From CAZVYJ01 sp964631565 (lineage in GTDB: Bacteria; Planctomycetota; Phycisphaerae; SM23-33), in contig CAZVYJ010000039.1 of assembly GCA_964631565.1 (NCBI GenBank), positions 1 to 27,384 on the forward strand: 27,384 nt of DNA, read 5' to 3'. Shown here in pieces: positions 9,617 through 16,809 of this stretch. The notes below the pieces were generated by a model. It worked only from the letters and a program-made list of their open reading frames with translations. It made no database searches and was not told the origin of the DNA. Both the position numbers and the translations under genes were made by a program. The number at the start of each line of letters is the position of its first letter. Within the stretch, counting starts at the first letter, position 1.

Positions 9617-10498
9617 TTGACCCCCAGAAGCGTGACATGGGCGAGCGTAGTTGCGAATATGGCACTGGCAGCCGCCAAAATCCTTGCCGGCATTTTCACG
9701 TACAGTCAGACGATTCTGGCCGACGGTCTGCACTCAGGAAGCGACCTTGTCACCGACATTGCGGTGCTGGCCGGGCTGAGGGTATCGTCCCGCCCGGCCG
9801 ACAGCGGCCACAACTACGGCCACGGGCGGGTCAGCACGCTCGTGGCGATGTTCGTCGGGGCGGCCCTGCTTGCCGCAGCCGGCTGGATCGCATACAGCGC
9901 GATTTCGTCGCTTCATGAGGGCAGCAGGCATAATGTAAGTCCCGATCTGCCGTTCTGGCTGGCGATGATCTCGATACCAGTCAAGGAAATCCTGTTCCGC
10001 GTTACTCGCACCATCGGCCGGCGAACAGGCAACCTTTCGCTCATCGCCAACGCGTGGCACCATCGCACAGACGCCTTCACATCGATAGCCGCCGCGATCG
10101 GCCTGGGCGGCGTGATAATAGGCGGGGCTGACTGGCAGTTCCTTGACGCCATGACGGCAATGGTGCTTACGGCGTTCCTGATAGTCGTGGCGATGCAGAT
10201 AATGATAAAGAGCGGCTCGGAGCTGATAGACAGCGCCCCTTCTGAAGAGTCCCTTGCGCAGATCGAAGAGGCGGTGACCGGCACGGCTGGAGTCGTCAGC
10301 TACCACGCGATGCGGGCTCGCCAGGTCGGAGGCGCCGTCGAAATGGACATACACATACAGGTGGACCCGCTACTTACGGTCGGGCAGGGCCACGACATAG
10401 CCGCGGCTGTCAAGCGCAGGCTCCTGGAATCGCCGTGCGATATCTCCGAGGTCATCGTTCACATCGAACCGGCCGAGAAAAAGGATATCAGGGGATAA
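9617..10498 (+). CDS. Cation diffusion facilitator (zinc-type) transporter
   Basis: A 293-residue CDF family antiporter, expected to move Zn2+ or a similar divalent metal out of the cytoplasm in exchange for protons. Six membrane helices are apparent. The transport site is of HxxxD/HxxxD type: H39xxxD43 in ADGLHSGSDLVTD of helix 2 and HxxxD in AWHHRTDAFTS of helix 5. The GHNYGHGR segment after helix 2 and the C-terminal cytoplasmic dimerisation domain ending VIVHIEPAEK are family hallmarks. The start is read as TTG 9617 because AAGGAG (9606-9611) lies 5 nt ahead of it; an ATG at 9581 would overlap acyP by 26 nt and has no ribosome site. Its 3' end overlaps the convergent phosphodiesterase gene by 11 nt. 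Confidence 0.88.
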   Translation: MTPRSVTWASVVANMALAAAKILAGIFTYSQTILADGLHSGSDLVTDIAVLAGLRVSSRPADSGHNYGHGRVSTLVAMFVGAALLAAAGWIAYSAISSLHEGSRHNVSPDLPFWLAMISIPVKEILFRVTRTIGRRTGNLSLIANAWHHRTDAFTSIAAAIGLGGVIIGGADWQFLDAMTAMVLTAFLIVVAMQIMIKSGSELIDSAPSEESLAQIEEAVTGTAGVVSYHAMRARQVGGAVEMDIHIQVDPLLTVGQGHDIAAAVKRRLLESPCDISEVIVHIEPAEKKDIRG

Positions 10499-12173
10499 TC
10501 GGTTTGCCGTCCAGTCCCTCCGGCAGCGGGCGGCCCAGCAGCTTAAGCAGCGTCGGCATGACGTCGGCCGTCCGAACGGCGTTGAGCCTGCCCTTCGGCA
10601 CGCCGGGGCCTGCTATAAGCAGCGGGACGTGCATATCGCCGGGCCTCAGGCCGCCGTGGCCGGCCTTGTTGCTTTCGCGAAAATCCCAGCCAGGCTCGGC
10701 GAAGACCGCTATGTCGCCGGCCCGCGACGCCCGGAAATACGCCAGTATCTGTGCGGGCAGGTCGGGATACTGCGTGTTGCATGTCGCCTCGAGCCACTTC
10801 CGCTCGTCCATGGCCTTGCCGCCCAGCACATCGGCCGGCACGCTGTCCTTCCAGCCGAACGGGTCTTCGCCGCTTAGCAGCTTGTAACTTATCGGCTTGC
10901 CCTGCCCGCCGTCCTGGCGGAACTCCACCTCGCCGCGGCGGACTTTTATGCGGACGATGTTCGGCCCGACCGGGTACGCCACCGCATCTATAGGGAAGTA
11001 TTCGTCGGACTGCATTTCGCCAAGCACCGACGTGATGTTCATATCCCAGACCGTATCGCTTTGCTCAACTGTAAGGCGCCATTTTGGGCTGCTTTCCTGT
11101 GCCCTGACGGGGTATCTTTGGAGGTCATCGACGGTCGGCCTGACCGGCCACGGCTCAAAGCCGGTAACATTGCCTTCCTTGTCGCGTATAGGCTTGCGAA
11201 GGCACAGCGCCAAGTACCGGTCGCCGCTGCCGTACGTGACGGCGGAGTGCTCGTTGTAGCATTTCTGCCGCTTTTCGAACGAGTCGTTCTCCCACAGCCT
11301 GTCTTCTGAAATGTCCAGAAAGGCGCCGAGATTCTTGTCCAGGGGGAAGTGGTTCTTGACATCGCTCAGGCCATGGTCGCTGACGAGCACAATCGTAAGC
11401 GTATCGAGCAGGCCGGCCTTTTCGATGTCGCCCAGCACGCGGCCTATCTGCCTGTCGGTGTGTTTTATCGCGTCACGATACTGCTCGGAACTTACGCCAT
11501 AACCGTAAGCACGGAAATCCGGGGCGAGCAGATATGCTATCGTCAGGGCGGGGAACTCTTTTTTCTCGCGGGCGATGCCCATCATCTCGCCGAAGCGGTA
11601 GAGCGTCAGGCGGTCGACGAATTCGTACCAGCCGAAGTAGAACGGCGGCCCGGCCGACGTCCAGTTTTCGAAAAACTTCGTTGTTCCGCGGTGCGGCTGG
11701 AAGAAAATCGAAACGGTCATCTGATCGAACTGCTCGTAGATGTTCGGCGATGTGTAATCGCCGTCCAGCGTGTTCTTCTGTGCGATTGTTTCGTAATTCC
11801 GCCAGATGAGCTTGTCGCGGTCGAACCAGTTGATGCCGGTGACATTGTGATGCCCGGGGAACTGGCCTGTGACGAAGCTGGTGAGGTTCGCCAGCGTCAC
11901 CGACGGCGTGTTGGCGACGGCCCGCGGGGCATACAGGCCGCGGTCGAGGAAATATTTCTTGATGGCTGGCAGCTCGCCGTTTTCGAGCATCTGCTGGAAT
12001 ATTTCGGCGTTGAGGCCGTCTACGAAAAAAACGATTGCGCCCGTCCTGTTGGCGCCGGCAGGCAGCGAGAAGTCCACGCCGAACGAATCGGGCGATCCGC
12101 CCGCCGTCGGCACGCAGCCGGCTGCAGCAAGCCAGCAGACCAGGCCCGGCAGCAGCAACTTGATGTTATTCAT
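10488..12173 (-). CDS. Lipoprotein type I phosphodiesterase / alkaline phosphatase superfamily
   Basis: A 561-residue protein of the nucleotide pyrophosphatase/phosphodiesterase branch of the alkaline phosphatase superfamily. The N-terminus is a lipoprotein signal with lipobox LAAAGC (Cys20), so it is probably membrane-anchored outside the cytoplasm. The two-metal site is visible: Asp52 in VFFVDGLN, a likely nucleophile Thr93 in PSVTLANLTSFVTG, VSDHG (with SDVKNHFP nearby), and a late GHGG followed by MHVPLLIAGPGV. A C-terminal NAVRTADVMPTLLKLLG region is typical of sulfatase/phosphodiesterase enzymes. The substrate is unknown. Its ATG overlaps the end of the upstream membrane-protein gene by 8 nt, indicating co-transcription and probably translational coupling. 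Confidence 0.87.
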   Translation of the reverse strand: MNNIKLLLPGLVCWLAAAGCVPTAGGSPDSFGVDFSLPAGANRTGAIVFFVDGLNAEIFQQMLENGELPAIKKYFLDRGLYAPRAVANTPSVTLANLTSFVTGQFPGHHNVTGINWFDRDKLIWRNYETIAQKNTLDGDYTSPNIYEQFDQMTVSIFFQPHRGTTKFFENWTSAGPPFYFGWYEFVDRLTLYRFGEMMGIAREKKEFPALTIAYLLAPDFRAYGYGVSSEQYRDAIKHTDRQIGRVLGDIEKAGLLDTLTIVLVSDHGLSDVKNHFPLDKNLGAFLDISEDRLWENDSFEKRQKCYNEHSAVTYGSGDRYLALCLRKPIRDKEGNVTGFEPWPVRPTVDDLQRYPVRAQESSPKWRLTVEQSDTVWDMNITSVLGEMQSDEYFPIDAVAYPVGPNIVRIKVRRGEVEFRQDGGQGKPISYKLLSGEDPFGWKDSVPADVLGGKAMDERKWLEATCNTQYPDLPAQILAYFRASRAGDIAVFAEPGWDFRESNKAGHGGLRPGDMHVPLLIAGPGVPKGRLNAVRTADVMPTLLKLLGRPLPEGLDGKPIIP

Positions 12174-12804
12174 GTTTATGTCCGCAACTGCAAGGAGGTG
12201 CTTTGCCCGTGAACAGCAGCGGGAATACGATGTCGCTTGTGCAGCATGGCGCCCAGACTGCGATGAACAGGATGACCGGTATGATCGCCAGCGTCAGCGG
12301 CGAGACTTCGCCATGGACGGCCATCAATATGTGAAACAGCGATGCAGCCGTGCTCAGCAGCACATGCACGGCGTGCGGGAATTTTGTTTTCAGCAACAGC
12401 ATGCCAAGCAGTATGCCGATTATCGCCATCGGATTCACCAGCCACCACATTTCGATGAAGCCGATATGTGCGTGGCCGTGTACGTGTGCGTCCGAAATCC
12501 CAAGCAGCCATTCGCCGAGATACGGAATCAGGCTGTCGCTCATCGTTCCGATGCCCACCGAGCCGACATAGCCTATGATGAGTGTGGCGATTATTCCTCT
12601 CTTGCCGTGCCGGCGGTACATAGCCGTCGTCACGAACGCGCTGAAAAGTACATGGGCCGGGTGAAACGTCCAGAAAAGCTTTTCCGACACATGTTTGGGC
12701 ACCCCGGTATAGATAAACACTACCGCGACGATTATCCCCCCAACGGCGCCGAGGAGTGTAAACGGCGCGTGAGACCTCAGCTCTCTTGCGATTGTCTTTA
12801 TCAA
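12166..12804 (-). CDS. Six-helix membrane protein with His/Cys motifs
   Basis: A 212-residue polytopic membrane protein I do not recognise with certainty. About six helices are visible (near 16-33, 50-63, 70-88, 119-138, 146-164, 171-187). A histidine cluster HVHGHAH (107-113) lies in a loop, CCTSDIVFP follows helix 6 (187-195), and the tail ends CSCGHKHE. These look like metal-binding sites, so a role in metal transport or sensing is a reasonable guess, not shown. The start codon is TTG at 12804, well supported by AAAGGAG (12811-12817) six nucleotides upstream; no ATG gives a better start. It is first in a two-gene unit with the phosphodiesterase lipoprotein, overlapping by 8 nt. Confidence 0.75.
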   Translation of the reverse strand: MIKTIARELRSHAPFTLLGAVGGIIVAVVFIYTGVPKHVSEKLFWTFHPAHVLFSAFVTTAMYRRHGKRGIIATLIIGYVGSVGIGTMSDSLIPYLGEWLLGISDAHVHGHAHIGFIEMWWLVNPMAIIGILLGMLLLKTKFPHAVHVLLSTAASLFHILMAVHGEVSPLTLAIIPVILFIAVWAPCCTSDIVFPLLFTGKAPPCSCGHKHE

Positions 12805-12870
12805 CTAAGGCTCCTTTCACTGGTTCCAGATATTAAACATTTTACGACGTGTTGTGTGGAAAAGTTTTTA

Positions 12871-12900
12871 GGGCTTTTCAGAAAAGAAAACCAAAAGCCC
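12871..12900. repeat. Inverted repeat in the 12805-12991 intergenic region
   Basis: GGGCTTTT (12871-12878) and AAAAGCCC (12893-12900) are perfect 8-bp inverted arms around a purine-rich 14-nt loop. Neither strand has a T-run after the stem, so it is not a convincing intrinsic terminator. It lies upstream of the TTG-started membrane protein gene and downstream of the DUF1571 terminator, so an operator or 5' UTR hairpin is possible. Confidence 0.4.
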
Positions 12901-12930
12901 CCTCGGCGAGCTGGTATGTTCGGCTGCAAA

Positions 12931-12967
12931 ATAAAAAGGTCTTCACCGCCCGGCGAAGACCTTTGTT
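12931..12967 (-). terminator. Intrinsic terminator of the DUF1571 gene
   Basis: On the minus strand, a perfect 10-bp stem AAAGGTCTTC / GAAGACCTTT (12955-12964 with 12935-12944) with a GC-rich 10-nt loop is followed by TTTTTATTTT-like sequence. It starts about 27 nt after the DUF1571 stop codon and has the classical stem plus U-tract form. Confidence 0.88.
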
Positions 12968-12991
12968 GTGGTTGGATTATGCGGTTATCTG

Positions 12992-13867
12992 TTAAGGATC
13001 CTTGATGCCGTTGGCTGACGGCGTGAAGTCGTCCTCGTCCAGCCCGACGTTGAATTTCAGATCCTTGTAGATGTAGCTGCAGAGCAGTTCGTCGTCTGCG
13101 TTCCAGCCGTAGCCCACGATGCCTATCGGTACTAGATATTCCATGTCAATATACGTGAGCGTCTTGTGTGCCGGGTAGTCTTTCCTGGGAGGCAGATAGC
13201 GGACCAGCACCAGAACGGGCCGGTCACACACTTTCTGATAGCCGCCGAAGGATTCTTCGCATTCCTTGTTTTCGCGGGCTTCCTTATAGACGTCGATGAG
13301 GCTCTGCAGGCTGTTCTCGAAGCCGAACTGTGTTATCGGCCTCAGCGTGCTCTTCATCACTTCGTCGCACTCCGGGTTGCGAATGGCCGGGTTGCACAGG
13401 AATCTCAGAGCGGCCGAGGTCGGCCTGACCAGCATGTTGTTGTTATACTTGCCCTGAACATAAAGCGCCCTGTCGCCCATCGGAGCGGTTTCGGGCGTCC
13501 AGGCCATCGCAACGCTGAAAGGCTCAGCCATGAATTTCACGTGAATTTCCTGCTCGCTCAGCAGCTTGCCGCGTATCCGCTCCTGCTTGAGAAGCGTGCA
13601 GGTGTAATCGCCGTAGTTGGCCTTGACATGCTTGAGGCATAATTCGAGCAGGGCCACGTGGTCCGTTTTGGCGAGGCGTTCAAGCTCGGCTGTCGCTTCA
13701 TTTGAGGTTTCGCCGATTTCCTTGCCGGACATGGCGGTCACGTATCGGGAGGCCGATTTGACTGCGTCGGTGCGGGTGCACTGTATGCAGAACAGGACTG
13801 CAAGCAACAGCCCGACCAGAACACGAACCTTGCGGTTCGCCGGCCGAATTAACTGCTTTAAAGACAT
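12992..13867 (-). CDS. DUF1571 domain protein, exported
   Basis: A 291-residue protein with a basic N-terminus and a hydrophobic segment (about 15-30), so a signal anchor or signal peptide; the cysteine after it (FCIQC) is not a good lipobox. The DUF1571 region is recognisable from about residue 72: YGDYTCTLLKQERIRGKLL (85-103), the KFMAEPFSVAMAW segment (111-123) and ALYVQGKYNNNM. DUF1571 is found mainly in planctomycetes and has no established function; its lengthwise pattern resembles LolA-like outer-membrane lipoprotein-carrier folds, which is a weak inference. The start is ATG 13867 with AAAGGA upstream at about 7 nt. It is a single-gene unit: long upstream gap and its own terminator. 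Confidence 0.83.
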   Translation of the reverse strand: MSLKQLIRPANRKVRVLVGLLLAVLFCIQCTRTDAVKSASRYVTAMSGKEIGETSNEATAELERLAKTDHVALLELCLKHVKANYGDYTCTLLKQERIRGKLLSEQEIHVKFMAEPFSVAMAWTPETAPMGDRALYVQGKYNNNMLVRPTSAALRFLCNPAIRNPECDEVMKSTLRPITQFGFENSLQSLIDVYKEARENKECEESFGGYQKVCDRPVLVLVRYLPPRKDYPAHKTLTYIDMEYLVPIGIVGYGWNADDELLCSYIYKDLKFNVGLDEDDFTPSANGIKDP

Positions 13868-14299
13868 ACAGCATCCTTTCGCGGCAAACGCCCGGGTCCC
13901 AAACGACCCTGCATACCCGGTGCGTCCTATTGCCGGAGCTTTTAACTAAATCGGCACGCCCGCATGATGCACTTAAGCACCTTTTTACTGCATATCGAGC
14001 AGACATAACCGAACACACCCGGTTGGCGCACAAACGCCGCCCGGAAACACTCCGTCGCGTACAATTGGCACCAGTATAGATATTCTCCCAGCCCGAATTC
14101 AAACTAATTTCCTGTAAAGTTGGCCTTATTGTGGCTTTCATAATTGCCCGCAAATAAGCATGTTATGGCAATATGTCCGTAAGAGCTTGTTGGGCGAGGG
14201 GTTATGGCCGACACAGATACGATTCTTTGGTGAGGCAATGTCATATCCTTTGTCTATCGCAACGTATACACACAATACACAAGAATTAGCAAAGACAGC
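13868..14299. other. Intergenic region upstream of the DUF1571 and epimerase genes
   Basis: This divergent gap holds no convincing gene. Near the DUF1571 start there are two mutually exclusive hairpins: GGGTC/GACCC (13894-13898, 13905-13909) and CCGGGT/ACCCGG (13892-13897, 13915-13920), which on the minus strand would lie in the DUF1571 mRNA leader. The remaining part is AT-richer than the genes. A minus-strand open stretch through 14153 overlaps the DUF1571 start and has no ribosome site or recognisable protein. Confidence 0.5.
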
Positions 14300-14328
14300 T
14301 TGACGTTTGCCTCTGTGCGCCGTAAATT
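14300..14328 (+). promoter_or_regulatory. Sigma-70-like promoter for the epimerase gene
   Basis: TTGACG (14300-14305), a 17-nt spacer and TAAATT (14323-14328) make a good vegetative-type promoter pointing to the epimerase. Transcription would begin near 14335 and give a leader of about 125 nt that contains the 10-bp AT-rich repeats. Confidence 0.6.
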
Positions 14329-14350
14329 CCGAACCCGCTTCGTCAAATTT

Positions 14351-14380
14351 GAATAAATTTGAATAAATTCGAATAAATTC
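14351..14380. repeat. Three 10-bp AT-rich direct repeats
   Basis: The unit GAATAAATTY occurs three times head to tail (14351-14380) with a partial copy before it (CAAATTT) and a diverging one after it (GAGTTGAATA). The period equals about one helical turn. It sits between the predicted promoter and the epimerase start, so it would be in the transcribed leader or be a protein-binding array. Confidence 0.75.
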
Positions 14381-14460
14381 GAGTTGAATATACAGCGTCT
14401 GGAGGCAAGCTGCTTAAACAGCGGCTTTTTGCGAGCTCCTCCTCTAGGAAGGATGAGTTG

Positions 14461-15462
14461 ATGAATCTTGTCACCGGTGGAACCGGGTTGCTCGGTAGTC
14501 ATATCATTGAAAAGTTGCTTCAGGCCGGCGAGCCTGTGAAAGCTCTCGTTCGCCCCGGCAGCGACACCAGATGGCTGGATGAATGGCGGGTCGAAAAGGC
14601 CAATGGCGATATTACGGACCCCGAAAGCCTTCGGGCCGCGATGAAGGGCGTCAAGACGGTTTATCACGCCGCCGCCCAGGTCGGCGACTGGGGCAAGTGG
14701 GAGAATTTCGTAAGGGTTTCCATAAACGGCACGCGGAACATGCTTGAGGCAGCCCGCGATGCCGGTGTCCAGCGGTTTCTGCATGTAAGCAGCATTTCGG
14801 CTTACGGCCATCCCGACGGAAAAGGCCTTGTGCTTGACGAGTCTGCGCCGCTCGGCAGGAATCTGTATAAGTGGAGCTACTACAGCCGGGCCAAAGTCGA
14901 AGCCGAAAAGCTCGCATGGGCGGCGCACCAGCGGGGCGATGTTCCGGTTACCGTGGTCAAGCCCAGTTGGCTGTACGGCCCGAGAGACCGCGCCTCGATG
15001 CCGAGGCTGATTCGTGCAATCAGACGGGGCAAGGGAAAACTGCTTGGAGACGGCAGCAACAAGCTGAATCTGACTTACGCCGGAAATGAGGCTGAAGGAT
15101 GTATTCTTGCGGCGACGAATCCCAAAGCTGTCGGCGAATCTTATAATCTCTCATGTGACGGCGACATTACGCAGGCGGAATATTTCAACGCCATCGCCAG
15201 GTGCATAGGCGCCAGGCCCGTCACGCGGAGAGTTCCGTACCGTGTTGCTTATTCGGCTGCATTCCTGATGGAACTGTTCGGCCATATGTTCGGCAAAAAG
15301 AAGCCGCCATTGGTTACAAGGTACTCTGTCTGGCTGATCGGGCGACAATGTTTCTTTTCGCCGGAGAAAGCCAGAAAGCAGCTCGGCTGGCAACCCACAG
15401 TCGGCTATGAAGAGGGTATCAAAAGAGCGGTTCAATGGGCGCTGGATAACGAAGAATGCTGA
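14461..15462 (+). CDS. NAD-dependent epimerase/dehydratase (extended SDR)
   Basis: A 333-residue extended short-chain dehydrogenase/reductase. The N-terminal Rossmann motif TGGTGLLGSH (near 5-14) binds NAD(P), followed by NGDITD, a YHAAAQVGDW segment, the SSIS(A)YG serine region and the catalytic YYSRAK (YxxxK) near 140. It is close to hopanoid-type sugar epimerases, dihydroflavonol reductases and 3-beta-hydroxysteroid dehydrogenase-like proteins; the substrate cannot be decided from sequence. A C-terminal region with PEKARKQLGWQPTVGYEEGI is typical of nucleotide-sugar epimerases. ATG 14461 is chosen over the adjacent TTG 14458 because GGAAGGA (14447-14453) is 7 nt ahead of it. It is apparently a single-gene transcript. 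Confidence 0.88.
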   Translation: MNLVTGGTGLLGSHIIEKLLQAGEPVKALVRPGSDTRWLDEWRVEKANGDITDPESLRAAMKGVKTVYHAAAQVGDWGKWENFVRVSINGTRNMLEAARDAGVQRFLHVSSISAYGHPDGKGLVLDESAPLGRNLYKWSYYSRAKVEAEKLAWAAHQRGDVPVTVVKPSWLYGPRDRASMPRLIRAIRRGKGKLLGDGSNKLNLTYAGNEAEGCILAATNPKAVGESYNLSCDGDITQAEYFNAIARCIGARPVTRRVPYRVAYSAAFLMELFGHMFGKKKPPLVTRYSVWLIGRQCFFSPEKARKQLGWQPTVGYEEGIKRAVQWALDNEEC

Positions 15463-15629
15463 GTAGGGCAAATACCTGGTATCGTTTGGGATAACGAAAA
15501 GCAGCGGAGGAGAGGGGTTTTTATGTGCTTAAAAAGGCGCAATCTGCTTGCTCTGCGATGAAGAAAATCTAAATATAGGCAGACTTTACGACCGATAAAC
15601 AGCTTTGTTGAGATTGTATTTTAGAAAAA
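15463..15629. other. 5' part of the convergent gap after the epimerase
   Basis: AT-richer stretch without a recognisable gene. It contains a 12-codon ORF (15523-15561, MCLKRRNLLALR) behind a purine-rich GGAGGAGAGGGG sequence, and a small ATACC/GGTAT hairpin just after the epimerase stop. Neither is enough to call a gene. Confidence 0.4.
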
Positions 15630-15726
15630 AACAGGCACGCCACACCGCAAGGTGTTCGCAATCGCGTTTTTAGACTTCGGGTCGGGGGTCTTTAGACAGC
15701 GACTGCAGGCGTGCCTGTTCTTTTTT
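15630..15726. terminator. Large structured inverted repeat / bidirectional terminator
   Basis: Perfect 12-bp arms AACAGGCACGCC (15630-15641) and GGCGTGCCTGTT (15708-15719) enclose 66 nt. A-rich sequence precedes and T-rich sequence follows on both strands, so either strand ends in a U-tract, suiting the convergent epimerase and regulator genes. The enclosed part is itself structured: ACACC-GCAA-GGTGT (15642-15655, a GNRA tetraloop hairpin), TCGC (15656-15659) with GCGA (15699-15702), and AGAC/GTCT inside. The loop is far longer than in normal terminators, so a small structured RNA is an alternative. Confidence 0.6.
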
Positions 15727-15769
15727 CGGTTATTCTGTCTTTGTGGCGTCCCTGCCGAGTAGCCTCACC

Positions 15770-16330
15770 TTACAGGGACTTCTCAATTTCCTCGAGTAAT
15801 TGTTCCAGGTTCAGCGGCTTGTGCAGACAGACTCTCGCGCCGCATCCCAGTATTCTTGCCTCGTTTTCCGCTGAAGGATATGCCGTGATGGCAATGACTT
15901 CACAGTGCTTGGTTGATTCCTGTGACTTTATCATTTTGCAGACTTCATAGCCGTCCATTGCCGGCATGCGCAGGTCAAGCACTACAACATCCGGCGTAAG
16001 CGTGGCCAAGAGCGTCCCGGCCCTGAAGCCATCCTGTGCCTCTGCAACTTCATATTCCGGATGCACCGCCTTGATTGCCTTGGCAATCATCGTGGTGATG
16101 CCGGGCTCGTCGTCGACAACCAAAATGCGTGTCGGCGTTGTCTCAAGTTCCTGCGGCACAGGCATTCGATGGCGTCGCAGAAATTTCAAAAGATCATCCA
16201 CGGCGACCCGTCTGTGGCCGCCGGGCGTCCTGTGTGCTGCAAGCAATCCCTGGTCTATCCAGTTTGCTACCGAACCCGGATCGACATGCAGCATTTGTGC
16301 TATTGCAAATGTCGAAAGATTCTTAGCCAT
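15770..16330 (-). CDS. MerR-type HTH plus receiver domain regulator
   Basis: A 186-residue two-domain regulator. Residues 1-55 are a MerR/excisionase-type (HTH_17) DNA-binding domain: TFAIAQMLHVDPGSVANWID then TPGGHRRV, the wing signature. Residues 67-186 form a response-regulator receiver domain with acidic pocket D73-D74, phospho-acceptor Asp119 in VVLDLRMPAMDGYE, Thr149 (ITAYP) and Lys171 (LHKPL). The order is reversed compared with ordinary response regulators, where DNA binding is C-terminal. No sensor kinase is nearby, so it is an orphan. DNA targets are unknown; palindromes at 16432-16448 and 16470-16482 in its own upstream region are candidates. It presumably responds to phosphorylation by a histidine kinase elsewhere. 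Confidence 0.88.
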   Translation of the reverse strand: MAKNLSTFAIAQMLHVDPGSVANWIDQGLLAAHRTPGGHRRVAVDDLLKFLRRHRMPVPQELETTPTRILVVDDEPGITTMIAKAIKAVHPEYEVAEAQDGFRAGTLLATLTPDVVVLDLRMPAMDGYEVCKMIKSQESTKHCEVIAITAYPSAENEARILGCGARVCLHKPLNLEQLLEEIEKSL

Positions 16331-16649
16331 TTCAATTGTCCCCGACCCAAAAGCTAGTTAAGCCGCTTTCACCAGAACAGTTTCTATAATATTCTATCGG
16401 TTTCTGCCAGTAGTAGTTCCTAAGAATTTTCAGAATTCCTAGGATTCTCATTTAGCCGCTATTGTTTGTAGGTAAGTTACCTTACTTTGAGCAATGGTAT
16501 CTTGCGAAGAGAAACGGAGTCAAAAGATGCCCGCTGCAAATCTCTGTAAAAGCAGGTGTTACAAACGTTTTTGCGGGACATTTTTCGCCGGAATATCTTG
16601 TTGGCCATAGAGATAGGTGTATTAGAGGCGATTGCTGCAGATTAGCTCC
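16331..16649. other. Upstream region of the regulator, with palindromes
   Basis: Between the regulator start and the ilvB promoter. It contains AGAATTCCTAGGATTCT (16432-16448, near-palindrome centred on CCTAGG) and AGGTAAGTTACCT (16470-16482, perfect 6-bp arms around one G); both could be operator sites. A 27-codon ORF (16527-16610) with GGAG seven nucleotides upstream encodes a Cys-bearing basic peptide (MPAANLCKSRCYKRFCG and on), which is unconfirmed. No other gene is visible. Confidence 0.45.
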
Positions 16650-16679
16650 TTGACATTTTTTTTAAAATTATGGTATTAA
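16650..16679 (+). promoter_or_regulatory. Promoter of the ilvB leader
   Basis: TTGACA (16650-16655, perfect -35), an 18-nt T/A-rich spacer and TATTAA (16674-16679) preceded by TG one base before it (extended -10). The start of transcription would be about 16686, placing a leader of about 245 nt before ilvB. Confidence 0.7.
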
Positions 16680-16690
16680 TGTGAGTATTA

Positions 16691-16801
16691 ATGGATATCT
16701 GCACGACCAACACGACGGCCGTTATCTCCGTACTAGCTGCGGTACGGAACCTCTACGTAGCCGTTGTACGCCAGGTCGCTGCGCATCGTCTACAAGCGTA
16801 G
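16691..16801 (+). CDS. Candidate Val-rich ilvB leader peptide
   Basis: A 36-codon ORF about five nucleotides after the predicted transcription start. Its composition is 7 Val, 2 Ile and 3 Leu of 36, including AVISVLAAV and LYVAVVRQV, which is what a branched-chain amino acid attenuator leader should look like; the E. coli ilvB leader is likewise Val-rich (established). There is no ribosome site, so translation would have to be leaderless-like. Its codons lie inside predicted stems (see the structured RNA entry). Against this: valine codons are partly forced by the GTAC-rich palindromes, and no classical terminator hairpin lies directly before the T-tract at 16838-16844. Presented as a hypothesis. 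Confidence 0.35.
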   Translation: MDICTTNTTAVISVLAAVRNLYVAVVRQVAAHRLQA

Positions 16802-16809
16802 CGGCCGTC
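16714..16809 (+). ncRNA. Predicted three-way-junction leader RNA of ilvB
   Basis: Three stems are visible in the ilvB leader: P1 GACGGCCG (16714-16721) with CGGCCGTC (16802-16809); P2 CCGTAC (16728-16733) with GTACGG (16742-16747), loop of 8; P3 CTACG (16753-16757) with CGTAG (16797-16801), continued by TTGTA (16764-16768) with TACAA (16791-16795). P3 stacks directly on the 3' side of P1. This is a compact GC-rich fold in otherwise AT-rich intergenic DNA. A cis-acting regulatory RNA for ilvBN is the natural reading; no T-box, or known riboswitch motif was recognised. Confidence 0.45.

Noticed and set aside
11349..13005. Plus-strand open frames (287 and 378 codons) across the phosphodiesterase and membrane-protein genes
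   Set aside because: Antisense to genes with catalytic motifs, good ribosome sites and a shared overlap; translated sequence is low-complexity.
13698..14153. Minus-strand frame of 151 codons upstream of the DUF1571 gene
   Set aside because: Overlaps the DUF1571 start in another frame, lacks a ribosome site and looks like random intergenic translation.
15523..15561. 12-codon ORF behind a strong GGAGG-like sequence
   Set aside because: Too short to support; no gene follows on the same strand for it to regulate.
16462..16653. 63-codon TTG-started frame ahead of the ilvB promoter
   Set aside because: No ribosome site and no protein-like pattern; a nested 27-codon ORF with GGAG is only mentioned as unconfirmed.
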